NCBI RefSeq assembly: GCF_051487185.1
Contig: NZ_JAHVDK010000002.1
Coordinates: 1-64,000 of the forward strand
Direction: 5' to 3'
DNA length: 64,000 nt
DNA from: Inquilinus limosus_F
GTDB taxonomy: Bacteria; Pseudomonadota; Alphaproteobacteria; DSM-16000; Inquilinaceae
Below are positions 17,533 to 27,819 of this stretch, piece by piece. The notes beneath the pieces are model-generated. The model searched no databases. It was given only the letters and a program-made list of their open reading frames with translations, and had not been told where the DNA came from. Each line of letters opens with the position of its first letter. The stretch's first letter is position 1. The translations under genes were made by a program, and so were the position numbers.

Positions 17533-17769
17533 TCACGCCGGCCACAGCCGTCGGGCCTGGCGCTCCGCGGCCTCGCGCTGCTCCTCCTGCCGCTGCTGAC
17601 GCAGCTTGGCCTTGAGGGCGACGGCGCGGCGAATGCCGAGGAAGAGGCGGTTGAAGCCGGCTTCGGCCTTCCCGGCGCGGTCGAGATCGCCGGCCTGGAT
17701 GGCGGCGAGTCCCCGCGCCTGGAAGGCCCGGGCCAGCTCCAGGCTGAGCTCGGCCATCAGGGACACCAT
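17533..17769 (-). CDS. small conserved hypothetical protein, probably N-terminally truncated
   Basis: 78 residues, largely helical and Arg/Ala/Gln-rich with a basic tail. I recognise it only as an alphaproteobacterial hypothetical protein. The frame stays open upstream of this ATG for about 30 more codons of plausible protein (for example ASDEAARDTEM) before a stop near 17860, and there is no start codon in that stretch. The open stretch ends where the cytochrome c gene begins. This suggests the true 5' end was cut off when the sulfite-oxidase segment was inserted. It may be a remnant. Confidence 0.6.
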   Translation of the reverse strand: MVSLMAELSLELARAFQARGLAAIQAGDLDRAGKAEAGFNRLFLGIRRAVALKAKLRQQRQEEQREAAERQARRLWPA

Positions 17770-17836
17770 CTCGGTGTCCCGGGCGGCCTCGTCCGACGCC
17801 GGTGGGGCGGCGGCGGGCGTCTCGGCTCGAGCGCTC

Positions 17837-18118
17837 CTACTGTGGGCCGCAATTTGCCGTCAGGTACTCTACAATCGCCGCGGCATCGGCTTCCGCAATC
17901 GGCGCGCCGAACCGGTCGACCATCTTCTTGACCGTCGCTTCCCATTTTGCCCTGTCAAGAAAGGGCGAATTCATCTGGATGTAGTCCAGGCTGTGGCACG
18001 CGGCGCAGTTCGCCTCGACCACGTCACGGCCGGAGCCGTCCTTCAGCACGATCTGCTCTTCGCCGGCCATCACCGGCGGGGCGAGGAGCGCGGCGATCAG
18101 CAGGATCAGTGCACGCAT
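17837..18118 (-). CDS. sorB: c-type cytochrome, SorB-like subunit
   Basis: 93 residues. A Sec signal peptide (residues 1-19, MRALILLIAALLAPPVMAG) precedes a single haem site CAACH at about residues 39-43. The ATG at 18118 is chosen because it begins the signal peptide; the frame is open further upstream without protein-like sequence. Together with the molybdenum enzyme just upstream it matches the SorAB sulfite:cytochrome c oxidoreductase, where SorB accepts electrons in the periplasm. A Met sixth ligand is plausible in the C-terminal half. Confidence 0.85.
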   Translation of the reverse strand: MRALILLIAALLAPPVMAGEEQIVLKDGSGRDVVEANCAACHSLDYIQMNSPFLDRAKWEATVKKMVDRFGAPIAEADAAAIVEYLTANCGPQ

Positions 18119-18134
18119 GGCCTCCTCCTCATCA

Positions 18135-19223
18135 TCACGCCGCGACGATCGCGATCTTCTGAACGGCGTTGTGATGGTAGCCGGCCGGATTGAAGATCGG
18201 TGTGACAGGCTGGCTCGCGCCGATCCCGTTGGTTGCCTTGACCATGAGCGCGTGTGTGCCGGCGGTTGGTGCGAACCGGTAGCTCCACGGCCGGAATGAG
18301 AATCGCCCGAAATCCTCGCCGAGCGCCGCCGGCCGCCAGCTTTCGCCGCCATCGGTCGAGACCTCGACGGTCTGGATGCCATAGCCGCCGTCCCAGGCGA
18401 TGCCCTTTACTTCAACGGGCTGGCCAGCCGCGACCTTCGTATTGTCGGTGAGATTGGTGATGAGCGAATTCACCACCATCTCGGTGATCGGTGTGTTGGC
18501 GTCGGTCTCCTGCGAGAGGAAGCGGTCGACCAACGCGAATTTGCTCTTCGGAATACGATAGGCCGGATTCATCCAGTAGCCGCCTTGCGGCTCGGCCCGG
18601 ACGTCGATCGAGGTGAGGTGCTTCACCCAGTAGGTCCCGGTCCAGCCCGGCACGACGACCCTGAGCGGATAGCCATTCCAATGCGGCAGCGGCTCGCCGT
18701 TCATCTCCCAGGCAAGCAGGGTGTTCTCGTCGAGCGCGCGCCAGATCGGTATACTCTTGATGAAGTCCGGCGTCTTCTCGACGACGGCCCTGTCGGCGCC
18801 GTCGAAGGCGACCTCGATCGCCTCCTTCTTTACGCCAGCCTTTTCGAGCACGTCCTTGAGCCGCACACCCTTCCAGCGCGCATTCCCCATCGCGCCATAG
18901 CCCCACTCGACGCCTTGCACATGCGGGTTCGAGAGCCCGCGGCGGTTGCCGGAGCATTGGTTGACCGCGACAAGCTCGATCTGCTCGAAGTCGCTCTGCA
19001 AATTCTGGAGGGTGTATTCGACACGGCCTTCCGCAGCGTCGCCCCCGACCGCGAGCTTCCAGGTCGATACGTCGACCTCGGGAATGTCGGCAAGATGGTA
19101 GCGCACGAAGAAGGCGTCGTTCGGCGTCAGCAGCTCGCTGAAATACTCGAGCGGCGTTTCGTAATTGGGCGGCCGATAGCTGAGCTTGATCAGCGGCTTC
19201 TTGCCCGGAAGGGCGTCAAGCAC
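18135..19223 (-). CDS. sorA: molybdopterin-dependent sulfite dehydrogenase, SorA-like (signal peptide frameshifted)
   Basis: 362 residues from a GTG at 19223. The sulfite-oxidase fold contains the molybdenum-ligand cysteine in NQCSGNRRG (Cys about 90), and a C-terminal Mo-co dimerisation domain begins near residue 240. The enzyme would oxidise sulfite to sulfate in the periplasm and pass electrons to the adjacent cytochrome (17-base gap). The protein should carry a Tat signal. A perfect one (SRREVLG then hydrophobic core and AWAAG) is encoded directly upstream but in another frame, offset at about base 19260. As read here the mature domain has no export signal, so the gene is either broken or carries a sequencing error. 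Confidence 0.82.
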   Translation of the reverse strand: MLDALPGKKPLIKLSYRPPNYETPLEYFSELLTPNDAFFVRYHLADIPEVDVSTWKLAVGGDAAEGRVEYTLQNLQSDFEQIELVAVNQCSGNRRGLSNPHVQGVEWGYGAMGNARWKGVRLKDVLEKAGVKKEAIEVAFDGADRAVVEKTPDFIKSIPIWRALDENTLLAWEMNGEPLPHWNGYPLRVVVPGWTGTYWVKHLTSIDVRAEPQGGYWMNPAYRIPKSKFALVDRFLSQETDANTPITEMVVNSLITNLTDNTKVAAGQPVEVKGIAWDGGYGIQTVEVSTDGGESWRPAALGEDFGRFSFRPWSYRFAPTAGTHALMVKATNGIGASQPVTPIFNPAGYHHNAVQKIAIVAA

Positions 19224-19260
19224 CGCGCTCGCGGCGGCGCCCGCCGGAATGCCCTGCTGT

Positions 19261-19380
19261 CACTGGGGTGCCCGCCGCCCATGCGATCCGTGGCAGGCCG
19301 AGACCGGCGCCGAGCGCTGCCGATCCGAGCACCAGGGCGCCGTCCTTCGCGCGCCCCAACACTTCGCGTCTGCTTAACAC
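19261..19380 (-). pseudogene. out-of-frame Tat signal peptide of sorA
   Basis: A GTG at 19380 with GGGGAGGG upstream begins LSRREVLGRAKDGALVL, then a hydrophobic core and the likely cleavage site LPRIAWAAG. The twin arginines at residues 4-5 fit the Tat motif. Reading continues out of frame to a TGA near 19217. Removing one base near 19260 joins it to QQGIPAGAAAS and the SorA mature protein. Confidence 0.75.
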
Positions 19381-19816
19381 ATCTCGTTCCCTCCCCTTGA
19401 TGGCGAGAGCCAGACGGCCGCGACACCGGAGAGACGCATGACGGTCGGGACGGATCGTATCACGCTTCGCGATCGCCTCAAGCCTGGCAGGGCACTCCGC
19501 TTTCGCTCGCATTCCGCAGGGTGCTGTGGATCTCCGCGTCCGGGTGCTCGTCTCCGATGATGGCCGTGGCGGGCCGCAACGGTCGATCAGCGCCGAACGG
19601 ACTGACAGCCGCCCGGCCGGCCTGACCCTCAAACCCGTTCTGGTAGCGCCTCCTGAGAACGCGATCGTCGGCGGCCGGCTCGGAATCGCTCCGAGTTTCC
19701 AGCTCACGAAAGGATCGCGCCAGTTGCGCAGCGGCGATTATGATCGTGCGTGAAAATTGTTTCCGCGTTCACGGAGCGGATCCCCGGCGTCGACCGCCGG
19801 GGATCCGCCGCCGAGA
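19381..19816. other. 436-base gap between sorA and katG
   Basis: No convincing gene. Short open frames exist on both strands (one on the minus strand reads AAQLARSFRELETRSDSE), but I recognise none of them. The katG terminator lies at its right end. Confidence 0.5.
19777..19807 (-). terminator. katG terminator hairpin
   Basis: A 13-bp perfect stem (19777-19789 with 19795-19807, CGGATCCCCGGCG on the plus strand) with a 5-base loop. It starts 10 bases beyond the katG stop. There is no strong T-run next to it, so efficiency is uncertain. Confidence 0.6.
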
Positions 19817-21997
<2,181 letters not shown>

Positions 21998-22018
21998 GTT
22001 CCCTCCGATCGCGTTGCG

Positions 22019-22041
22019 TAGTTTTGACCCGTTCTAAACTA
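22019..22041. promoter_or_regulatory. iron/peroxide-responsive box upstream of katG (candidate)
   Basis: An imperfect palindrome TAGTTT-N11-AAACTA, 22 bases upstream of the katG ATG. Read on the minus strand it contains TTTAGAA followed after three bases by GTCAAAA. This is close to the Irr iron-control element TTTAGAA-N3-TTCTAAA of alphaproteobacteria, and also resembles Fur/PerR-type boxes. It stands out as AT-rich against the GC-rich background. Confidence 0.5.
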
Positions 22042-22183
22042 CACGAACCTTCGCCCGAGTCACCAACGCTTCGGACGCGGCGATGAAAGATCGCATGGGC
22101 GGGATGTCCGTCGGCTCTTGCTAGGTCAGCATCGGTCCGTCACATCAGGCTCAGGCCGGCGTCAGCCGGCCCGGAGGATGACC

Positions 22184-23065
22184 TCAGAACCGGTAGCCGA
22201 CCGCGAGCCCGATCGAGGGCTGCACTCCGCTCTCGGTGATCGGGCTGTCCGCCGCGTCGCCGAGCAGGATGCCGACACCGACATTCGCCGTGGTGAACCA
22301 GCTGTCGGACAGGTTCCAGGTGAGGCCGACCCGGAAATCGACGCTCTTGAACCCCGCCCCGGCGTCGAAGCGCTCCAGCCCCGACCTCCGGGACTGCGAG
22401 GGAGAGACGCCGAAGAAGGTCTGCATGTAATCGTCGTCGGCCCAGGTGGCGGAGAGGCCCGACGACAGCGTCCAGGTCTCGGACAGCGGCACCTTCACCG
22501 ACACGTCGGGCCGTACCTGCAGACCCTCGCTGCCGCCGAAATCCTTGGCTACGTCGATGCCGAACTGCACCATGCCGACGGAATAGGATGCGAAGACACG
22601 GCCGCGCGCGGCCGGGTCGATGTCGCCCAGCCCCTTCAGGTGGTCCTCGTCGTCCTCGTCCCGGCCCGGCGCGAAATTCACCGACAGTCCCAGCCGGAGC
22701 GTCTCCGTCCGCACGACATTGACGCCCAGCCCGTGTTCCATGTCGAGGAAGACCCGGTCCCTCCAGTTGATCGCGACGAAGGGCCCCGGCGACACCGAGA
22801 ACTTGTCGGAACCTTCGTAGCTGAGCGCGACCCGGGCGCCGGCGCCGAGCACGAAGGTCCAGTCGCCGCCGGGACTGGCGGCCTCCGGGGCGGGAGCGTC
22901 CTCCGGCGGCACGATGATTACGTCTTGGGCCTCTGCACGTATGCTGATCGCGACAAGGAACAAGCAGGCACCGGTCAGGACGAGCGGCGCGCAAGTTCTG
23001 ACTCGACAGATATTTCGTGGCGACGAGGAGACGGCAGTCGACAGTGACACTGACATTCGGTTCAT
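22184..23065 (-). CDS. MipA/OmpV-family outer-membrane protein
   Basis: 293 residues. A long N-terminal region with a Sec signal ends near SIRAEAQ (about residues 41-47). The MipA/OmpV beta-barrel follows (from DWTFVLGAGARVALSYEGSDKF) and ends in the typical outer-membrane C-terminus GYRF with terminal Phe. MipA in Escherichia scaffolds murein enzymes; other members respond to antibiotics or sugars. It lies 51 bases downstream of the sensor kinase on the same strand, so the order is response regulator, kinase, MipA, and it is probably a target or co-product of that system. Confidence 0.88.
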   Translation of the reverse strand: MNRMSVSLSTAVSSSPRNICRVRTCAPLVLTGACLFLVAISIRAEAQDVIIVPPEDAPAPEAASPGGDWTFVLGAGARVALSYEGSDKFSVSPGPFVAINWRDRVFLDMEHGLGVNVVRTETLRLGLSVNFAPGRDEDDEDHLKGLGDIDPAARGRVFASYSVGMVQFGIDVAKDFGGSEGLQVRPDVSVKVPLSETWTLSSGLSATWADDDYMQTFFGVSPSQSRRSGLERFDAGAGFKSVDFRVGLTWNLSDSWFTTANVGVGILLGDAADSPITESGVQPSIGLAVGYRF

Positions 23066-23116
23066 CCCGAGGCTCGATTGAGCTGCGAGAATAGAAGCCG
23101 GCAGAACAGGTCGGTT

Positions 23117-24526
23117 TTAAGTTATGTTAAGAGATGTTGCGGGATTTCCGGCGGTCATCGGCGACTCATAGATCGGGTCCCGGCCGGAGATCGTATCGGC
23201 TGCAGGAAGCGACATCCGGACGATCAGGCCGTGCGGCACATGGTCGAGCAGCTCGATGCGGCCACCATGGCCACGGACGACGTCGCGTGCGATCGACAGG
23301 CCCAGCCCGAACCCTCTGCCCGACGTCGCGGGCCGGCTGTCGTCGCCCTTGAAGAAGGGATCGAAGACCTTCTCGCGCAGCCCCGCGGGGATGCCCGGAC
23401 CATCGTCCGCCACCTCGATCTCCGCCGCGCCGCCGTCGCCGATGCGCAGGCCGACCCGTACCGCCGATCCGTGCTGAACGGCGTTGTCCACGACGTTGCT
23501 GACCGCCCGGGCCAGCGCGTTGGGCCGGCAGAACCAGGCCAGGCGCGGCGGCCCGGCATAGGTGACATTGTGCCCGACATCGCCGAATTCGGTGCAGACC
23601 GTCTGCAGCAGACTCGTCAGATCGACCCGCGACATCCGCTCTTCGCGGATGCCGGGGTGCAGATACTCCAGGGTCTCGTCGAGCATGCCGCTGATCCGCA
23701 CGACCTCATGCAGGATGCCGTCCCGCAGCTCCGGGTCATCGATCCGTTCGGCCCGCAGCCGCAGGCGGGTCAGCGGCGTCCGCAGGTCGTGGCTGATCGC
23801 GGCTAGCATGCGGGTGCGGTCGTCGATCAGGGCCCGGATGCGGGTGCGCATGTCATTGAGGGCATCGGCCATCTGGCCGATCTCGCGCGGTCCGCGGCGG
23901 TCGATCATGCGGGCGTCCTCGGGCGAGCGCCCGAAGGATTCGGCCGCAGCCCCCAGCGCCGACAGCGGCGCGATGATCCAGCGCACCGCGTAGATCGAGA
24001 GGAACAGCACGAACACGATCATCGTGACGATGATCAGGACCGTGGGCTTGAGGATGAACCGCCATAGGCCGGCCCAGGTCGGTGTCGGGAACAGCAGGAC
24101 GAACCGATCGTCGACCTGCACGACGAGACCATGGCCGGCACCGGAAGGAAGGTTGGCACCGCGTGCCTCGATGCCCCAAAGGGTCTTCAGTTGATAGGCG
24201 ATCAGCTCCGACAGGATCGACGTCGGCCCGCCTTCAGACTGGGCGGCGAATTCCCCTGACGGCATTCGGATGACATCGGCGCCGGCACGCCGGGCGACGT
24301 CGAGGATCCCGTTGGCCTCTTCCGGGGTGTCGGCGCTCTGGACGATCTGGGTGATCTTGGCGATTGCAGCCGCCGAAAGGATGACGCCGTCCCGCGCGTC
24401 GGGCTCTCTGAAGAACAGGAACAGAACGGTGCCGGTCAGACCGATGCCGAGCAGCATCGAGGCGGCGACGATCCCGGTGATCTGGCTGACGACGCTGCGC
24501 GGCAGCAGGCGAGAGAGGTATCGCAT
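23117..24526 (-). CDS. sensor histidine kinase (EnvZ/OmpR-type)
   Basis: 469 residues. Two membrane helices (about 13-38 and 160-185) enclose a periplasmic sensor region. HAMP follows (about 182-235), then the dimerisation domain with AISHDLRTPLTR (phospho-acceptor His246), and an HATPase domain with DNAVQHG, DDGPGIP and GRGFGLGLS. Its start overlaps the regulator stop by 1 base. The signal is unknown; the MipA gene downstream suggests an envelope stimulus. Confidence 0.93.
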   Translation of the reverse strand: MRYLSRLLPRSVVSQITGIVAASMLLGIGLTGTVLFLFFREPDARDGVILSAAAIAKITQIVQSADTPEEANGILDVARRAGADVIRMPSGEFAAQSEGGPTSILSELIAYQLKTLWGIEARGANLPSGAGHGLVVQVDDRFVLLFPTPTWAGLWRFILKPTVLIIVTMIVFVLFLSIYAVRWIIAPLSALGAAAESFGRSPEDARMIDRRGPREIGQMADALNDMRTRIRALIDDRTRMLAAISHDLRTPLTRLRLRAERIDDPELRDGILHEVVRISGMLDETLEYLHPGIREERMSRVDLTSLLQTVCTEFGDVGHNVTYAGPPRLAWFCRPNALARAVSNVVDNAVQHGSAVRVGLRIGDGGAAEIEVADDGPGIPAGLREKVFDPFFKGDDSRPATSGRGFGLGLSIARDVVRGHGGRIELLDHVPHGLIVRMSLPAADTISGRDPIYESPMTAGNPATSLNIT

Positions 24527-25281
24527 CAGGCATGCTCGACGCGTTCGGCGAACATGTAGCCGCCGAGGCGCACGGTCTTGATGTAGCGCGGGTTGTCGGG
24601 GTCCGGCTCGATCTTCTGCCGGATGCGGCTGACATGGACGTCGATGCTGCGCTGGACCGGGCTGGCCAGGCCGCTATGCGTCAGCTCGATCAGCTGGTCG
24701 CGCGACAGCACCTGGCCGGAGTGCCGGCACAGCGCCGCCAGCAGATCGAACTCGACGCTGGTCATGGCGACCTGGACCCCGTCGGGGTCGTGCAGCTGCC
24801 GAGATGCCGGATCGATCCGCCAGCCGGCGAAGCGCAGCGGGCGCATGCGGCCGCCGCCGTTCCCGCCTTGGGCGCGCCGCAGCAGCGCCCGGATGCGCGC
24901 CACCAGCTCGCGGGAATCGAACGGCTTGGGCAGGTAGTCGTCGGCCCCGATCTCCAGCCCGATGATCCGGTCGACCGCGTCGCCGCGGGCCGTCACCATG
25001 ATGATCGGGATTGTCGAGGCGGCCCGGAGCCGACGGCAGATGCTGAGCCCGTCCTCCCCCGGCAGCATGATGTCGAGCACGACGAGATCGACCTCGGCGC
25101 GGGCCAGCACCGCGTCCATCCCGGCCGCGACGGTTGCGGCGGAGACGATGAAGCCGCTCTCCGCAAGAACGCCCTGCAGCATCCGGGAGATCTCGAGATC
25201 GTCCTCGACAAGGAGCACATGCGGCTGAGCCTCCGGGGGTGCCGCTGCGGAGGTCGACATGGTCTTTCTTGATCCCGCCAT
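24526..25281 (-). CDS. OmpR-family response regulator
   Basis: 251 residues. The receiver domain covers residues about 20-135, with acidic residues in LVEDD, phospho-acceptor Asp70 in VVLDIMLPG, and Lys in LPKPFDSRE. The winged-helix effector domain occupies the last 100 residues (VQRSIDVHVSRIRQKIE). It is first in the regulator-kinase-MipA operon. A shorter start at residue 8 (MSTSAAAPPE) is possible. A short AT-rich stretch about 40 bases upstream may hold the promoter. Confidence 0.94.
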   Translation of the reverse strand: MAGSRKTMSTSAAAPPEAQPHVLLVEDDLEISRMLQGVLAESGFIVSAATVAAGMDAVLARAEVDLVVLDIMLPGEDGLSICRRLRAASTIPIIMVTARGDAVDRIIGLEIGADDYLPKPFDSRELVARIRALLRRAQGGNGGGRMRPLRFAGWRIDPASRQLHDPDGVQVAMTSVEFDLLAALCRHSGQVLSRDQLIELTHSGLASPVQRSIDVHVSRIRQKIEPDPDNPRYIKTVRLGGYMFAERVEHA

Positions 25282-25362
25282 GGCCCCATTGTCTCAGCGG
25301 GCCGACGAACGAACATCCGTCCAAATATTATTTTTTGTAAACGCCGCTCCGTCGACGCTCTG

Positions 25363-26736
25363 TCAGGTCGCTGCGCGCCGGCCGAGCCAGAGATCGAGAT
25401 CGGCCAGCGCCCGCTCGCTGTACAGGCTCTTGCGGTCGCGGCCTTTTACCTTCTTCTGGCCGGGCTGGCGCTCCGGGATCTCGGGGGGCGGGAACAGGCC
25501 GAAATTGACGTTCATCGGCTGGAACGTCTCGGCCTCGCCGCCGCCGGTGATGTGGTTCAAGAGGGCGCCGAGAGCGGTGGTCACAGGCGGCGGGATGATG
25601 GCCCGGCCCAGCCGCTCCGCCGCCGCCATCCGGCCTGCCAGCAAGCCGATCGCGGCGCTCTCGACATAGCCCTCGACGCCGGTGACCTGGCCGGCGAAGC
25701 GCAGCCGCGGCATCGCCTTCAGCCGCAGCACCGGGTCCAGCACCCGCGGGCTGTTGATGAAGGTGTTGCGGTGCAGCCCGCCCAGCCGCGCGAACTCCGC
25801 ATTCTGCAGGCCCGGGATCATGCGGAACACCCGCACCTGCTCGGCGTATTTCATCTTGGTCTGGAAGCCGACCATGTTGAACAGCGTGCCCAGGGCGTTG
25901 TCCTGGCGCAGCTGGACCACGGCCCAGGGCCGGCGGTCGCTGTGCGGGTTGGTCAGGCCAACCGGCTTCATCGGGCCCCAGCGCAGCGTGTCCGGGCCGC
26001 GCTCGGCCATCACCTCGATCGGCAGGCAGCCGTCGAAATAGGGCGTGTCCTTCTCCCAGTCCTTGAACTCGGTCTTCGGCGCGGCCAGCAGCTCGCTGAT
26101 GAAGGCCTCGTACTCCTCCTTCGACATCGGGCAGTTGATGTAGTCCTTGCCGGTGCCGCCCGGGCCGGGCTTGTCGTAGCGCGACTGGAACCAGGCGGTG
26201 CCGAAGTCGATCGTGTCGCGGTAGACGATCGGCGCGATGGCATCGAAGAAGGCCAACTCCGCCTCGCCGGTCAGGCCGCGCACCGCCTCGGCCAGGGCCG
26301 GGGAGGTGAGGGGGCCGGTGGCGACGATCACGCTGTCCCACTCCTGCGGCGGCAGGCCGGCGACCTCGCCGCGCTCCACCGTCACCAGCGGATGGCCAGC
26401 GAGATTGGCGGTGACGCCAGCGGAGAAGCCGTCGCGGTCGACCGCCAGCGCGCCGCCGGCCGGCACCTTGTGGGCATCGGCGTGGCGCATGATCAGCGAC
26501 CCGCAGCGCCGCATCTCCTCGTGCAGCAGGCCGACGGCGTTGTACATCGCGTCGTCGGAGCGGAAGGAGTTGGAGCAGACCAGCTCGGCGAAGCCGTCGG
26601 TCTGGTGCGCCTCGGTCCGCCGCACCGGCCGCATCTCGTGCAGCACCACCGGCACGCCAGCCGAGACCAGCTGCCAGGCGGCTTCGCTGCCGGCCAGGCC
26701 GGCGCCGATGACATGGACGGGGGCGGGGGTGCTCAT
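25363..26736 (-). CDS. trmFO: tRNA m5U54 methyltransferase TrmFO
   Basis: 457 residues. The start is the ATG at 26736 because AGGAG precedes it by 9 bases and the FAD-binding motif VHVIGAGLAGSEAAWQL follows at once; an upstream in-frame start adds unconserved residues. Family signatures include RPVRRTEAH, LVCSNSFRSDD and the C-terminal NFGLFPP. TrmFO uses methylenetetrahydrofolate and FAD to make ribothymidine at position 54 of tRNA. It stands alone, in the typical form for alphaproteobacteria. Confidence 0.97.
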   Translation of the reverse strand: MSTPAPVHVIGAGLAGSEAAWQLVSAGVPVVLHEMRPVRRTEAHQTDGFAELVCSNSFRSDDAMYNAVGLLHEEMRRCGSLIMRHADAHKVPAGGALAVDRDGFSAGVTANLAGHPLVTVERGEVAGLPPQEWDSVIVATGPLTSPALAEAVRGLTGEAELAFFDAIAPIVYRDTIDFGTAWFQSRYDKPGPGGTGKDYINCPMSKEEYEAFISELLAAPKTEFKDWEKDTPYFDGCLPIEVMAERGPDTLRWGPMKPVGLTNPHSDRRPWAVVQLRQDNALGTLFNMVGFQTKMKYAEQVRVFRMIPGLQNAEFARLGGLHRNTFINSPRVLDPVLRLKAMPRLRFAGQVTGVEGYVESAAIGLLAGRMAAAERLGRAIIPPPVTTALGALLNHITGGGEAETFQPMNVNFGLFPPPEIPERQPGQKKVKGRDRKSLYSERALADLDLWLGRRAAT

Positions 26737-26868
26737 CGAACCAATCTCCTGCGAAGGGCGTGATTGATACGCCCGATCGTTCCGTAGAGGCAACGGGCAG
26801 GCGCCTTTGTCATGCCATTCTCCTGCATGTATCTAGGATGTCGGGCGCATGGCGGGAGGGGACGGCGT

Positions 26869-27765
26869 ATGGCTTCGAGATGGGCCTGGATGCTGGCGGC
26901 GACGGCGCTGGCGTTTCCGCTCCCGGTCGTGGCGCAGCAGACGCCCGAAGGTGGCACCAACAACTCCTGCATCTTCGCCCATGACGGCGAATGCGACGAG
27001 GCCAACGGCACCTGCGCCCCCGGCACCGACAGCGCCGATTGCCGGCCGGAAGCCGTGGTCGAACCGGCGAATGCGTGCCGCTACGCCTTCGACCAGCGCT
27101 GCGACGAGCCGGGCAAGGGCTCCGGCCTCTGCGCCGCCGGCACCGACACGGCGGATTGCGCGGCCGCCACGCCCGCGCCGCCTCCAAGCGCGCCGGCCCA
27201 GGGGCCTAGCGACGACAGCTGCCCCTTCGCCCGGGACAATGAGTGCGACGAGCCGGGCATCGGCTCGGGCGCCTGCGCCGCAGGCACCGACACCACCGAC
27301 TGCAAGGCCCGGCGAGGCGATCAGCCGGTTCCGACTGCGCCCGCGACGCCGACCGGACAAGGCGACGACAGCTGCCCCTTCGCCCGCGACGGCGACTGCG
27401 ACGAGCCGGACATCGGCTCCGGCGCCTGCGCCGCGGGGACCGATGCCACCGACTGCAAGGCGAAAGCAGGCACCGGCCAAGCCCCCGCGGCGCCGGCCGC
27501 GCCCTCGGCCGCGGGCGACGACAGCTGCCAGTTCGCCCAGGACGGCGAGTGCGACGAGCCGGGCCGCGGCACCGGCCTCTGCTCCGCCGGGACCGATGCC
27601 ACGGACTGCTCGGCTGCGGGCGGTGACGCCCCCAGCACCGGCTCGGGGGGCGCCGCAACTCCGGCGGCCTGTCCCTTCACCGGCGACGGCGAATGCGACG
27701 AGCCCGGCAAGGGCTCCGGCCTCTGCGCCGCCGGCACCGATGCGGAGGATTGCCGGGGGAAGTGA
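26869..27765 (+). CDS. secreted cysteine-rich protein with six LNR-like repeats
   Basis: 298 residues. The ATG at 26869 begins a clean signal peptide (about residues 1-23, ending VVAQQ). Six repeats follow, each with four cysteines in the pattern C-x-(F/Y)-A-x(4)-CDEPG-x-GSG-x-C-AAGTDxxDC, separated by Pro/Ala/Thr-rich linkers of 5-30 residues. Asp/Asn-rich spacing between cysteines resembles the Lin12-Notch (LNR) calcium-binding module, but I only claim similarity of pattern. I predict a disulfide-bonded, possibly calcium-binding periplasmic or extracellular protein. No enzymatic domain is attached. Function unknown. Confidence 0.8.
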   Translation: MASRWAWMLAATALAFPLPVVAQQTPEGGTNNSCIFAHDGECDEANGTCAPGTDSADCRPEAVVEPANACRYAFDQRCDEPGKGSGLCAAGTDTADCAAATPAPPPSAPAQGPSDDSCPFARDNECDEPGIGSGACAAGTDTTDCKARRGDQPVPTAPATPTGQGDDSCPFARDGDCDEPDIGSGACAAGTDATDCKAKAGTGQAPAAPAAPSAAGDDSCQFAQDGECDEPGRGTGLCSAGTDATDCSAAGGDAPSTGSGGAATPAACPFTGDGECDEPGKGSGLCAAGTDAEDCRGK

Positions 27766-27819
27766 GCGGCTGGCTAGATTGGCCTCCAATCGAATCGTCA
27801 GCTCCTCGCGGAAGGACCC

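Noticed and set aside
19526..19753. 75-codon frame in the sorA-katG gap
   Set aside because: No ribosome site or conserved features and a competing frame on the other strand; left as intergenic.
22154..22171. GGCCGGC-GTCA-GCCGGCC hairpin downstream of the MipA gene as terminator
   Set aside because: The stem is only 7 bp and lacks a following T-run; such hairpins are common by chance in this GC-rich sequence.
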